64,000 bases of DNA. Source: Homalodisca vitripennis. Its lineage: Eukaryota > Arthropoda > Insecta > Hemiptera > Cicadellidae. The translations under genes and the position numbers were made by a program. The notes beneath the pieces were generated by a model. That model was given only the letters and a program-made list of their open reading frames with translations. It was not told the DNA's origin and ran no database searches. The DNA is taken from the NCBI RefSeq assembly GCF_021130785.1, contig NC_060208.1, positions 54,106,501 to 54,170,500 of the forward strand, written 5' to 3'. Positions 49,612-63,900 of this stretch are shown one piece after another. Positions within the stretch are counted from its first letter, which is position 1. The number at the start of each line of letters is the position of its first letter.

Positions 49612-50300
49612 ACAAACACTTCAACCTCTTGCTAGGTTGTGCCTGTCAGAATGTGATGTTGCGTAAAGTACAACAACCAACTGTGGGGTCCCAACCTAAC
49701 GCTACGTATCACTTCTCTAGGACTTGTTGTATAGTATTACCGTTGTAAGGGTAAAGTCATTTCAACCTCTTGCTAAGTTGTGCCTGTCAGAATGTGAATG
49801 TGTAAAGTACAAGCAACTGTGGGGTCCCAACCTCACGCTACGTATCACTTCTCTAGGACTTGTTGTATAGTATTACCGTTGTAAGGGTTCAGTCACTTCA
49901 ACCTCTTGCTAAGTTGTGTGCCTGTCAGAACGTGACTGTTGCATAATGCAGTACAAACAACCAACTGCGGGGTCCAACCTCACGCTACGTATCACACGTA
50001 TAGTATTACCGTTGTAATACAGTCATTTCAAACCTCTTGCTAAGTTGACCCTGTCATAATGTGACCTGTTGCGTAAAGTACAACAACCAACTGTGGGTCC
50101 CAACTCACGCTACGTATCACTGTCTCTAGGACCGTCTGTGTATAGTATTACGCTATAAGGGTAAAGTCATTTCAATCTCTTGCCTAAGTTTGTGGCCAGA
50201 GAGATGGGACATATCAACCTAAAACAACTTAACTGTGGGGTATCTTCACAGCTTAGAACACCGCCTAGGGCCTTGTTGTATAGTATTACCGCTCGCTTGA
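49612..50300. repeat. Degenerate tandem array, about 130-144 bp unit
   Basis: TTCAA(C/T)CTCTTGC recurs at about 49620, 49761, 49897, 50027 and 50171. Each copy is followed by TGTGCCTGTCAGAATGTGA, AACTGTGGGGTCCCAACCT, CGCTACGTATCAC and TTGTATAGTATTACC. The units differ mainly by one- to few-base insertions and deletions, increasing to the right. No ORF in it should be taken as a gene. Confidence 0.88.
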
Positions 50301-51010
50301 AAAATCTCGAATAGGTGGACATTTCACACCTTCCTCTCCTCTCACCGAGTCTGAACTGCACCTTGCCTGTCAAACACTGTGATGTGAACACGTCACAAGA
50401 ACACAACTGTGGGGTCCCAAAGCGCACATTCCGAGAACTTGAGAAGGCGTACGGGCCCCGCCACGTGTTTCATCCGCTTGCTTGGAAATAGCCTGTCAGA
50501 GAGTGATGATGCATTTAAGAAAGAAAAGAATATATTGAGCTTCAAGTAACAACAACAGGTACCTACTGCACCTTTGGGATTATGTCACAAACATGCAGTT
50601 ACATATAAACATCGACAATGTTGCCACATATGACCGTCTGATGAGGTAATCATTCCACCTTGTAGGTTTGGCCAGAGAACAAGTCAACGGTATTAACTTA
50701 TGCGTAGTATTACGACCAATAGAACCACCGTAGGCCTCCAGTTTACGTACGCTTGAACCAAATTTCCACCATAGTGGAACCGAGCCCCAACAAAACAATC
50801 TCTCTCACCGAGTCTGAACTGCAGTTCACAACGGATGTCGCATTATTGAACTATTTATACGCACAATGATGTAGCCAAATTCCGAGAACGGCTGTTGAGG
50901 ATAGACAGCTCCGGCCATTTACATCCGCTTGCTGGAATCAGTCTCTAATGGATTTAGAAAGAAAAGAATATATTGTGAATAACAGAAACAGGTTGACCCT
51001 TCAGATTAGC
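50300..51010. repeat. Higher-order degenerate repeat, about 440-463 bp period
   Basis: CTCACCGAGTCTGAACTGCA occurs near 50341 and 50804; TTCCGAGAAC near 50429 and 50880; CATCCGCTTGCT near 50471 and 50928; AAGAAAAGAATATATTG near 50520 and 50960. Between them the sequence is scrambled by small indels. It continues directly from the array at 49.6 kb and shares pieces with it. Confidence 0.75.
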
Positions 51011-51039
51011 GAATAAATTTTTAAACCCCAGCATGCGTA

Positions 51040-51625
51040 ATGACGGTGCACAAAATTCCACGCCCCAATAAGCAACAAGTAATGAAGACACCAATTGCAA
51101 TAATTGTTTACATAAAATTTTAGAAACACGAAATTACTCATCTGGGGCCAGTAGGATGTATAAAGAAATAAACAAAAACATTGGTCCGAACGTTTGGCTT
51201 AAAGCAAAAAGATCTTTATTCTTCAAAAAATTAGCAATAAATCCCAGAACCAGGAAAAAATACCTTCATAATCCTTAACGTAATGGAAAAATCCTTCATG
51301 AATGAAGACACCATGCAATATGTTACATACAATAGAAACGAAATTATTGTAAGGATTAAAAGGTTACTATGAATTGGCATCAACTTTTGTTATTCTTAAA
51401 AATCTACACATTCACTCCTCAAAAAAAGAATCAGCTATAAAATAATTTTTGGCTGTACCCTATATCTCTTGCGTAAAGTTTTTTATATAACACCTTACAG
51501 TCAAGGGTGCACTATGATTAATCAACCTCATCAATTACTACGCTTTTACGTCTGACACGCCACTCCTAAACAAAATCGCTATAAAATATTTTTGGCTGTA
51601 CCATTGATCATTACAATGTAACTTT
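51040..51625. repeat. Further degenerate tandem duplications
   Basis: Two overlapping pairs are visible: ATGAAGACACCA(AT)TGCAAT near 51084 and 51301, followed by TTTACATA/GTTACATA and AAACGAAATTA; and CTATAAAATA(A)TTTTTGGCTGTACC near 51434 and 51580. Nothing coding. Confidence 0.65.
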
Positions 51626-54600
51626 CATCACAAATTCACCTTTTTACGTCGTGCCGTATGATTTACAAAAATAACATGTAATGATTTTAAACGTGAGTTC
51701 GAAAGTTTATCATATTTCAATAGCTCTGTAGCAACAGAGTGAATTTGACAGTATTTGCCAAAACCGAATGTGTTCAAAGTTGTTCTTTTGATAGGCGATT
51801 AGGCTCGAATGGGACTTTTGAGATATCTTTTATCAAGCGCAGCCATTGTTGTTACATTGTTACTGCCTCTGTATAAAGAAAATGTTCACGCTTTCAGATA
51901 ATGACGTGTACGACAAATATGAATCGAACTCCAAGGGTTCAGATTGCAGATTATATGTGCAAATTCAATAGATGTGAATGTATATGCGCTATTGTTATAA
52001 ATGAAAGAAGGCTCGTAATCCAGAGAGCTCCGAAATCCAATACTCCGACAATTACGAATTGTAGAAAATCAGAGAAACATCGAGTGATTTCTTATAGTAT
52101 TGATAAACATGTGTTCAGCATTACGAAATCGTAACATTTCCGACAACATCGATGAGTTTAGCACACAAACTACACTATAAAGTAATCCTAGAATACCAGT
52201 ATACATTTTAACAAGCCGTTTATAATATTTGACCTTATCTAACTATCCCTGATCCTAACCCTTTCCAAGGACGTAACCATGGAGCCCCACCTGGGGTTAT
52301 TTGGTTAAACCCCACTACCACCGATATACAAGATAAGAACGTTTGATTGGTTTCATAATGATCTCATAAGGTCTCATAGCTAACCAATTCCTTCTCCAAA
52401 TCTTGCAAGTTTTTGGAACTAATTGTTGACTCTGTCGGCATTATGAACTAAAATCATCAATTTGTTTGGAAAGAGTTTTAGATAACGCGAGCTCGAAATT
52501 CATTTTGTGTGTAAGCTAAGCAAAATTCTTAATTATTTAAATCGCAGCTGGTAAAAATAATTTTTCCTTACAATTTTCATTAAAAAAATAGTTTGTTCAA
52601 AAAACGTGTCTATAACTTTAACCAAAGAAGCATCTGTGACCTTGGAAAAACGCGTTCCTTACAAATTCCGACTGGCGGATAGTTCTATAAACCCCACTCA
52701 TAGAGGTATTATGGAGAAATTTTGAACATGCATGCCAATCAGTTTTTTATAGAATGACCATACGTGAAACATCCGGAAAAATACTTTACGTACTTAATAT
52801 TGTTAAACATTAAATTCCTGGTATACAGAAATAAAAAAAAGGAATTCGAAACTCTTGTTGGCGAATCGTTTAAATTTTTGCCTTTGGTGCAATTGTACAA
52901 TCAGATCTGGCAGTATCTTTCGTATATCCAAACAGGCAACTATCAAGTAATAATTCCAGCCTACGATAAATCTCGAAAACTTTCAAGGTAACAAGTCAAA
53001 CATTATTAATAGGTAGCTGTTAAAATAAACTGATTTTTTTTCCAAGTCCCGGCGGTGTTTTTCTCAAATGTATCTGACACGCCAATGGAAGGCCTTGCGA
53101 GGATCTGTTGTTATCCGCGTCCAAGTTGTCATCTCTGAGTGGTACATGCGTCGCGGCGTCGGCGACGTCGGTATCTCGTAGGTTTACGGCCGGTCGTGAT
53201 AAGGTTGTATGCCACCTAGGATTTGAGTAGGACCTTCAACGCTAAGTCGTAACTTGCGGTACCGCGAGCGCCGTTTGGACTCAGTGGGTTTGTATCTGTA
53301 GAACTAGTGGAAACTGGAGGATCGAAAATGAAGGGAACGGTTCACAAATTACATCTTAGAGTTTCGATGAATTATGTATGGTCTATTCTCCTAAAGTATT
53401 TTGTGATCGAATGTATACAATTACAGTAGCACTGTAGAAGAATAATTGTCACATTTGAGCATAGAAAGTTATAAGTGTATCAAAATCTGATTTTGTACAG
53501 AGAATCCTTGCTGCTTTTAAATTTTATATATGTGAAGAATATGTAGCATTCCTGATCCAAACTTCTGCAGAATCTCACTAGAATGGTTATCAACCCTCAA
53601 ATGATGGTGTGGTAGAATTATCAACTGAAAAGATTATATGGGTATTGAGAAACCAATGTTCCTTTTGAGCCTGCAAATTAGATAGCTGGTTAGTTAGGTA
53701 TAAGTATTAACTTGTACTCTGATGGACGCTGTTAAAATATGTCTTCGGTTCTGGAGGACAAGAATCAAATTTCCTGTAAAGTAAAGAATATGTATTAAAA
53801 ACTGCATAAAAATATATAAATATAACTTCAAAAATAAAATTTTAAACACTATCAATAATTATAATATTTGTACAATGTACAACCTATACAAGTACCAGAG
53901 GCAGGTGCCAGGCTATAGCGATGAGTGCGTGCCACTTTCACATTGCATAGGTTCATGCAATGGACGGAAAGCAACATTGTAATGAGTAACCTACATTCAG
54001 TGGCAGTGAATTTTTTAACCCATAACACAACTGGATCAGTGTAGTTCTTTTTGCTGTTGTACACCCCTACATTATAATGTTAACTGCGATGCAACGTTGA
54101 GTTGTGACGTGCGTGCGTGCGTGATGGACTGTTTTTACAGCAATTTCTATTTGCAAATATTAGTTAAGCAAATCAAAATTTGCCAAAAAAACGTAGCTTA
54201 AAAAAAGAAAGTCCTTATGTTTTACCGGACAAAGCTTAAAACCAGAAATAAACATATAAGTTCTAGATAAGATATGGGTCAATCTGAATCAGTGTCTGAA
54301 TTACCAGTAATTTCACCGTGCTCGAAGATAGTATAAATGTGTGCTTTTAGCCCTACATTAACTGAACTGTTTCGCAATTACAATCTGTTTAGTACACCAG
54401 AAAAGTTTAAAGTTTATAGCATGCATGAACACCAATACAGTATAGATATAAACTTGTCGAAAAATAAATATAATAATAACAGTAGATTAGAACATATTGA
54501 TAGTGGTAACTAGAAGATGGCGTAGTAAAAATCAACAAACTTTTACAGTCGTTTTTTAATCTGGACCCACCTGGAACAGTACTGCAAGAAAATCATCTAG

Positions 54601-55379
54601 GCTCCAGGCGGTATGGAAATACCACGCTGGTTGCGAATATTTTATGTCCTGAGCAAGGCCAGTGACACATGGCAGTTAAAATTTTGTTAATCTGATGAGC
54701 AACAAGTCACTGTTTCTTAACAACTGGGAACATAACAATGATTTTTTTAACTTTGATTTAATAAATATTATACATATCTAATAATAACAAGTTCCTTCGA
54801 TAAAATTTTGTTAATCATTGAGCAAAAGTACTGATTTTTAAGTGATAATAAAGTTAGTATGTATATATCAATAAATATTTAAGTACATAAATAATGCAAC
54901 TACAAATATATGTAAATTTTATATCTAATAAATAAAAATAAATAAATAACATATCTACCTGTGTATTCGATAATCCGCCTATATTCCCACTTGGTTTCAT
55001 GTATCAAAACTTAATAGTGAGATAACAAGAGAACAAGAATGGAAACGAAAGTCTACCACTGGACTGTTTACTATCAATAACAATCATTACATAATTTCTC
55101 TTTGTACTCGGTAATTGATGTTTTTATCTAACAATTTACATTCCTCCTGAAGAAACAATTACACAATATTCCTATTTCCTTTAAGGCGTCTAAGTTTTAT
55201 AACGATTTTTAAGATCAGGGTGTCGGCACTCCCATAACAATTTAATTTTCTCTATAAATATCGATATAATTTACATGTATTTTCAACACTCCATTTTGCT
55301 TTTCCCGTGAAAACAAATTAGCATCTTCCTTACCAAGACGAGAAACTATGTACCAAGTTTAAGTACCTAGGACCTTTCT
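51626..55379. other. Unassigned sequence
   Basis: AT-rich except for the CpG island at 53.0-53.3 kb. A 70-codon minus frame at 54064-53852 (VARTHRYSLAPASGTC) looks repeat-like but is not identified. Confidence 0.4.
53040..53330. other. CpG-rich island, no gene recognised
   Basis: Dense CpG (GCGTCGCGGCGTCGGCGACG near 53148-53168, GGTACCGCGAGCGCCG near 53258) in AT-rich DNA, with stops in all frames. It may be a promoter or an old repeat. Confidence 0.3.
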
Positions 55380-58300
55380 TCCTGTGGATAAAGCGTACAC
55401 ACAGACCAACAAAGATTCTGAGAAACACAAACAAAACAGCAACATTTGATCTAATTACCGCCATGGTCAACAGTGCTTATACAACACGAACAATAAACAA
55501 AAACTGATACAATTACTTTCGCTTTTGTATCACTAAATGTTTGGGATAACTTTGAACTTCTTCAGCACAACATAAATCAATATAATTCTCATAGACTAAT
55601 ACAATTCCTTCTAATAATGGTTTTGGAACAGGACCTCTTTTTATACAACTATTGTTTGGAACAATAACGCAAAAACTGACAATTAATTACTTGTGTGTAA
55701 GCACACAATGTTTAATTAACTTTGAATCTTCTTTCATGCACAATCAAAACAATAATCTCAAATATGACTACAATTACAATTTCATTCAATTAAAAAATAG
55801 TTTGTCATACAATGTGTCTATAACACAAAACTATACAATTACTTATCTGTGACCTTGGAAAAAATGTTTAATAATTTGAACTTCTTCAGCACAATCAGAA
55901 ACAATATATCTCAAATAGACTACAATTAAGATATTTTCTAATGCAATGGTCAAACATGCACTTATATATCCAACTATTCGAACAATACACAAAAAACTGT
56001 TTACAATTACTTCAACGAAATGTTTAATAACTTTGAACTTCTTCAGCACAATCAGAAACAAACCTCAAATAGACTACAATTAAGAAACGTTTCTAATTCA
56101 ATGGTCAACAGTGCTTTATACAACTATCGAACAATATCACAAAAACTGTTACAATTATTAGCTACTGATAAACTTTGAACTTCTTCAGCACAAGGTCAAA
56201 CAATATATCTCAAATAGACTACAAGTTTAAATATATTTTTCTAATTCAATGGTCAACAGTGCGGTGTTATACAACCTTCTCAAATACACAAAAACGGTTA
56301 CAGGATTATTACGGCGTACACGAAATGTTTAATAACTTTGAAGCCTTCGCGGCGTCAGCACAATCAGATCAATATATCTCAAATACGACTACAATTAAGG
56401 GATGATCATTTTCTAATTCAATGGTCAACAGTTGCTTTTATACAATTGGTGGAGGGTGTCGTAGGGAACAATACACAAAAACTGTTACAATTATGTAATA
56501 CACGAAATGTTGTAATAACTTGAACTTACTTCAGCACAATCAGAAACAATAGGCTCAAATTGTCACACAATTAAGCATAGAAATTTTCTAATTAAGTGTG
56601 AATCAAATATGCTTATACAACTATGACAATACACAAAAACTTTTACATGATTATTATGTACAACGAAATGTTTAATAATCCTTTGAACTTCTTCAGCACA
56701 ATACAAGAAACAATATATCTCAAATAGACTACAATAAAAATTTATTTCTAATTAACCCAATGGTAGCTGCTTTATACAACTATTCGAACACATACACAAA
56801 AACGGACTGTTACAATTATTATCGGTATAACAGGGACAATGTTTAATAACTTTAGAACTTCTTAGCCCAAGTCAGAAACAATATACAATAATAAACAATT
56901 AAGATATTTTCTATAGAATTCATGGTCAACATGTTACCTACAACTTATTCGAACAATAAAACAAATAACTTTACAGATTACAAAAATAAAATCTCGGAAC
57001 ACGAAATGTTTAATAACTTTACGCTTCAGGCTACAATCAGAAACATGCCAGCTCCCTAGTTTCTAATATGTCAAGAATCGAACAATTAACACTTTAGTAC
57101 AACTATTTTCTATTCAAATGGTAATGCTACCTAGGCCAACTAATTTTCACAATACACAAAGAGTAGGATGTTAGGTACTTGCCATTACATAACTTCGTGA
57201 ACTATTATCTGCGTGCAGGCGACTACCTGAGCCTTCACCGCAATTTCTATTGCAAATACTTTATCATCAACACCACAATGTTAATATCCAATTCTGTAGC
57301 TTAAAAAATTACTAGGTTAAATAAAATTACCGGACAAGCTTAAAAATAGAAATAAAAATAGTTCTAGATAAATATGGATAATCTGATTCTAATATTACTA
57401 CAGACTTCAATTCCAAATACAGTAAAACTCATCTTACAAATTACGGTTCGTAGCCCTACGAAATGTTTAACTAACTTTGTATACTTCTTCAGACATAAAT
57501 TAAACATCTTGTTTTAGACACCAGTGTTTATAGCAGATGAACAACATACAGTATAGATTATAAACTATTCGAATATATACACAACTAAAACTGTATAGAT
57601 TACTTTGTAGAGAAGAAATGTGTTAAAATTGTTCAGTCAAAAATTCAAAACATATTATGTGTTAGTGCTTTCTACATTTCGGCTGGACCACCTGGAACGA
57701 GTTCGAACTCCAATGGTCAACATGCTTTATACAACGGGGGTTAATCGCCCTCACCACGCTGGTGCGAATTCGAGTGTCGCTCAACACCTGGCCAGTGACA
57801 CGAAATGTTTAGATGACGTGATACAGCCATCTTCACTGTTTCTTAACAATCAGAAACAATAGCATCTCAAATAGACTTTGGTCACAATTAAATATTTTCT
57901 AATAATGGTCAACATGTATACAACTATTCGAGAAAGAACAATTAAAATATGACCTTTCCTGACGAGGGAAACTCAGTTGCCAGAGATAATTCTCATTTAA
58001 TATACATTAACTGTACTAAATGATTTAGAAACAATGGTATATGATACTATATGAATAGATTTTACAATATAAGAATTTTCTAATTCAATGGTCCAAACAT
58101 GAAACGAACTTATACAAACTATTGCATGTAAATCAGTAAACCGATTCACTAGTGTAACAAAGAACAAGTTTAACACGAACGCTTTCTTGTTACTATCAGG
58201 ATTAACAAACAGATGACTAATTTTATGAAACTAAACAATCCAACAAAGTAACTTTATCTAACAAGTAACACATATTATAACACCATTGTTAAAGTTATGT

Positions 58301-58650
58301 CATCAAATTTTCAGAGTACATACAATTAATTTCTTAAAAAAATTTAATTCTGCGACTTTTTTCGTTATCTTGGTTACCGTGATAAATATTTGATAGACAT
58401 GGTTAATTACCAAGTCAACCTATGTACAAGTATCAAGTACGACCTTTCTTTCAAGAATTATCCACTGACAGATAGACAGACAATGCTTCTAATTTTACTT
58501 CAAATGGACTACAATTAAGATATTCTAATTCAATGGTCAACAGTGCTTTATACAAACTATTCGACATACACAAAAACTGATACAATTACTTTCGGTACAC
58601 GAAAATGTTTAATAACTTTGAACTTCTTCAGCATAATCAGAAACATATAT
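55380..58650. repeat. Large degenerate tandem array, about 150-165 bp unit
   Basis: The unit reads ATGGTCAACAGTGC..ATACAACTATTCGAACAATAC, ACAAAAACTGTTACAATTA, ACGAAATGTTTAATAACTTT, GAACTTCTTCAGCACAATCA, GAAACAATATATCTCAAATA, GACTACAATTAAGATATTTT. The CTTCTTCAGCAC landmark recurs near 55557, 55728, 55881, 56038, 56180, 56343, 56524, 56688 and 56857. It is then disrupted and returns clean near 58623. Units have random-looking insertions, often GC-containing in otherwise AT-rich DNA. A flanking motif, CGACCTTTCTT(T/C) with CTGTGGATA or TATCCACTGACAG nearby, appears near both ends. Confidence 0.9.
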
Positions 58651-60289
58651 CTCTAATTAATTATATAGAAAATCTGATTTGGGCTTTAAACGATATTGTA
58701 CCCGAATAGTTTATTTAAAAACATGCTGTACTTTACATAACATGGTAAGTAGAAACAAATACAAAATGGAACTGAACCTCTTTACTAAAATAAAAACGGT
58801 TGAATGAAGCACACTTTTAAACCATCTAAAAAGAGAAAAATTAATTAAGCCCGTAAGCGCATTCCTTTGGGGCATTTTATATGTCAATTAATAATTTGTT
58901 ATTTATCTCCGATTTTATTGGAGCGGTACAATAAATATTGCTGAAAGAAACATTGAGATGGAAACCAAGGAACCACAATACGTTATATTGGTTCATGATA
59001 CAATTTACATTTGTACCAATGTAATTAAAATCATTTTAGTGATCATGTACAAGATACGTAGTTTATATTTCTCGTATTGATAATAATCCCGATGGTAGAT
59101 ATCATGTTCAATCACTAGGTAAGTACAATACACTCGTGACATGATTTTAACCAGAAAGTAATACGATATTATGTTTAAGGTTACATAATACAAGGTGTGC
59201 AAACTTACTAAGTACGTACTAATAAATGCATCAATTAGTAGAGTAATTGTTTCTAAAAAAGTTTTATTTTCTTCAATTTATACTGTGGTCCTAGGGCAGT
59301 ACTAGTAGTTTTATAAACATATCTAACTTCGAATTTAAGTAATTCTTTTCTGGAACATACAAATAAGCAAAGACCACAGCCGGTTTAACTCACGGAAAAA
59401 GTAATTTTTTTAGTCCAATTAACCCTCTCAATGGAACCGATCTAAGAAGTGTTCAATCCATGTTCCATATAAGCTATTGACTTAGACTATTCCAAACATT
59501 ATGATAAACTCTCGACATCTATAAAGATTGACCATGGAAAAAACTTGTTCTTACTTAAAATACAATCCATAGCACGAATTTATTTCAATGTCACTGTTCA
59601 AACATCGTCAGTCTTATCAAATTTAGACCAAACGCTCATAATAGACTTCGAATAAAAAACATGATATCCATTGGTGAGAAATCTAAATTGTATACTCGCC
59701 ACATCGCACGATTTACAAATACGCCGTGATTCCAAATATTCATAAGAAAAATAACTGTTATTGACGATATTTTCGTCTCAACAACTATATCCAAATCCAA
59801 ATTTCTAAATTTTAAAAGTCATTGTCTTGGTGCATAACACAAAGTATACTTTTACACAAGATAGTTTCTAGTTTCTGTCGACGTCAGATGGTGATGCCCA
59901 GAGGTCAGATAGCGAACTGTCGTTAAAGTCGCACACATGAGATAGGCTTTTGTATCATCAGGTGCAATACCTATCAGCAGGTTGTGTACTGGGCGGTAGT
60001 GAACCAACGTACACAAAATAATCCACAACCGCAAGTAAAATAACATCACTAAAAATATATAAGCTTTATGGATTCCAGCAATATTTTTTAATGTTGCAAA
60101 ACACGGTGATGTAAAAAGGAAACTGTTATAAACTTGTTGTGGTTCAGCAATCCACCCAACTGTTAGATAGCTTGGTAACATGCTAGAACAATGTTTGTAA
60201 AGCTATTCTGAATCAATTTCAATTTTCATTTTTCAAAACTTAATTTCCAAAAACGAATTGCCTTATAGAAATATATACTATAATTTTCA

Positions 60290-60705
60290 AGTATTGTAAC
60301 TTTTTAAATAAGAAAATTACCACATAGGCAATGTTGAAAAGGTGTACATGCCGATAATGTATTTATCATATATAACTCAGATAGGAGACACTTAACACAC
60401 TCACGCATACATAAATGATGTCCTAGCTCCCATTACAGTTACAGCTAAAAAAAGTAAGTAAAGTAACGGCATAGGCTCAGTTAACAGACATTGAGGTACA
60501 GACATGAATCATTTATATTGTATTTATAATAAAACGCTAGTTTTGCTAACAGAAAGAGCAATTTTCTGTCACAATTTTTGTACTTTTTAAATAAGAAAAT
60601 TCCACAAAAGTGAGATGACATATAATGTATTTACGCTCAGGGATAGGAGAATAACGCACGAGTCGGCCATGATGTCTTCCATTCGGGCAGTTCGGCTAAA
60701 AGATC
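60290..60705. repeat. Diverged direct duplication, about 285 bp apart
   Basis: ACTTTTTAAATAAGAAAATT, then CCACA, ATAATGTATTTA, CTCAG(G)ATAGGAG, ATGATGTC(C/T)T and CAGCTAAAA-like blocks occur in order at 60299-60455 and again at 60583-60705. The second copy becomes GC-richer downstream. Confidence 0.6.
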
Positions 60706-60945
60706 AGAGGCCGGACCGCCATTCGCTATTTGGTCGCCAACGTCTTTCACGTTTTTGGATCCTACGCGCTTCTACTACTGGCTCCTGGTCTCCTGTCCCT
60801 TCATTTTGGTCCATTTACCCAGTCCCCCACACTCGGCCTCTCGAACCAGGGCTAATTATTGCTGCCAAGATGCCCGGAGAAGAGACAACTCGTCGCCCAC
60901 GGCTGCCGTCAAGTAGGATTACTAACGTTCCGCCGGCTGTTGAAT
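60640..60945. other. GC-rich island with a 130-codon open frame, unrecognised
   Basis: A plus-strand frame (to a stop at 61007) and a minus-strand frame (61087-60815) are both open. Neither product resembles a known family. It follows the second copy of the 60.3 kb duplication. GC content alone makes long frames likelier here, so I do not call a gene. Confidence 0.25.
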
Positions 60946-63900
60946 CTGTGTATAATGTTTGTGTCAACATATTCTGTGTCAACTTTGGAAATATATTGTT
61001 ACAGTAATCAACTACACATGTGCCCTCGATATGCACACTCCCGAATGCCATAGCAAGATACATTGGTGTGGAACTTATACCGTACAACTAAAACACTGAG
61101 GATAAGTACAACCCATTCGTATTGTGATAAAAATGTATATTATAATACTGATGTAAGGTTTTGCTACTTATTTCATTCTTCAAAGACACGTAATTTGTCC
61201 GTCCACGTTTTTGCAAATAAATAAAATAGCTAGTGTCACGATAAAAATTAGCAAATACCATAAACAAATGATAAAAGTTAAAAATATATTTAAAAACAAA
61301 ACTTTTTCAAAATTACATAAGTTTTCCCTCATAAAATACACCATCACACTTTTTTATTTGTGTGCAAAATAACTCTGGCAACATGGTATTCTGATGGAAG
61401 CAAGTCAATCTTAGATGGAGAGTGCACGCTATTAGAGAAAGTGATAACTAAATTTCGATTTCTCCACATCCGTGCTTCCTAATGGACCGTTACTGGAATA
61501 CAAACTAGTTATAGGTTACTGCTCTAAAATAATATATTCTCGAATCTTATATAACTAATTTAAAATTATAAGGTACATTAAAACTATCAGAAATACGTGT
61601 ACTACCAAGAGGACTTTGCACGTAATGAATATTTCATTTAATCAGAAAAGAATTTAGATTGGTACACAAGATAACCGTAGGAGAATCTATAAGCAATTGA
61701 ATATGTAATTTAATAAATTAAGAAACATTGGATAAAAACATATTAGGAACCAATAGAACTGAACAGATTTCTAAACGTACTGAATCCTTCACTAGTTTAA
61801 TCAGAAATCGTCAAATAATAAATATTAGGAATAAGAACACTAAAATTATACATTGAATATTTTATTTCATTTGGTAAAATAATACAATAGACCAGGAAAT
61901 GCAGATTAGGAACAAGAATACAGTAAGAGAATCTGTATAAATGGTAGTATTTCATTTAATAAAAACAAAGGTTCAAGTAACTTCTTACGTAACAGGTTTT
62001 GCTGAGGTTGTAGTAAAATCTATAATTTTATTAAATCACTTGTTAAATAATCATAAAATACTTATTATGTTTAAAGATTTATTAAATCTGCTATTTTTTC
62101 GTTGCCATTATAGTTACCCGTAAGATCAGCATTAAAATGTTCACTAGAGCAGACCGCACGAAAATAGTCCAAAGTGGTTTGGTACAATCGGAACCCTCCC
62201 TACACCCCGCGCCTTACATTGTTGCCAGTTTTACGTATATGGACAAACTACTGATCCGCCTCAACATCATCAGTTCTTATCGTAAACAAATAAAAGCACA
62301 TTTAATTTTATTCATCATTTTTACAGGCAACATGTAAATTAAGCGTAGGAAAGCAAAAGCCACGCCATAACGGAAACAGCTTGTGGTCCAGCGGCGATTT
62401 GGCAACAATGCCTGTAACGTCATGGGATTACTTTGGTGAAGTCTACTCTAGCACTCAGTCAAAATCCAGTGACAAGCATCATCATCTAATTCGATGTTGC
62501 TTGTATAGAAATAAAGCTTCATGCAGAATTTTCAAGTACACAGGTTAGTTCGTTCTCGAGATGTCGTGCGGATAGACAGAGAGAAATTATATTTTTAGAG
62601 CGATAGGCTTGGCTGACTCACTCAGTAAAAGATAATACAGTAGGCCCCTATATGATGTAACATTGATTACTCTGTGGATTGTGGGAAAGAAGGACTGAAC
62701 TGCGCGTTTGGATCGAAATTGTAATCGTTAATGGACACCACAAAACAGACATATTAATGTTGTACAAGATTAAATACTGTCAATATCAAAACGAAATTAA
62801 AACGTTCCTGATGTAAACCGTATCAATTAATTAAAATTTTCAGATGTTTCTTATACTATCGAAACAAGTCAGAAAGTTAATCAAATCATCAAAAAATAAT
62901 CTACAACAGACTCGTTTAGAATCGGTGTTACAATATAGAACCTAATAACCACTATCCCACAGTCCCTCTGTATGCATAAGCCGTGTAGCTATCTATCGAT
63001 TTTCCCTGTCTAAATCGATTTATGGAAAGGGCATACAACCGATGATTCAGAGTTCAAGTAAATGTCGTTCGCTGATAGAGATCTAAAACTAATTATGTTT
63101 GGAGTTACATCAATTCTTGAGTTTCTTCCGTTGTCAGTGGTTGTTACAAGGAGCTACGGCTGCACTAGTGTCATTAACCTAATTCTGTTATTTGCGATGG
63201 ATAAAGTTCAAGGCGGAGAGAAATGTTTGGCTTTGCAATTCGATGGTTGGGAGAGCACTGGCCCTTGACTAAATCCCAGGTTGGAAATGCTACAGTCCCT
63301 ACGCTATTATTAATCCCATGGCATTACATCGGCTATTAAATTTGTTTTTTATTCTGTGGGCCATTGTTAAATGCCAAGAAACACTACAGTTGATGTTCCT
63401 CTTTGAACATGCTACTGCATACAAATGAGTGAAATTTTTATATGTATTCAGTACCACCCTAAACCCGTATTAGTTGTAAAATGCAAGTTTAATCAGTCAG
63501 TCAATGTGTCAGTTACTCAGCCTAATAAAAAAGCAAAAAAAAAACCCTTTTTGTAATATTCGCGTTTTTTACACCTTTGAATATGTTTATTAATAATTTA
63601 TGTTCATATAACCTTAAACGAAATTAGGTTAATTTAAATGTTGCACTCTTTAATGTAGGATTGGTAAATTTATAAACCAAAACTAATCAAATCAATGAAA
63701 TAAAATTATCAAACTAATAATAAAGTTGGCGATCTTTACAGAACAAAATTATTTTTGACAATGAAAGGTTTTTCCTTGTGTTAAACTAAAGGTAGTAAAT
63801 AAAAAAATTTGGTTGTTGCGGACAGCCGTACTGTGATTGGTTTTCTTTATTTTAAGTTTGTTATTTAACTAGTAGATGTTTTTACTTCTATGGCATGTTT

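Noticed and set aside
53852..54064. Transposase-like fragment on the minus strand
   Set aside because: The product looked repeat-like but no catalytic motif or terminal repeat could be found.
55652..56523. Small ORFs on both strands at 55.6-56.5 kb
   Set aside because: They lie in the degenerate tandem array and are rebuilt from the same repeated words with random frame changes.
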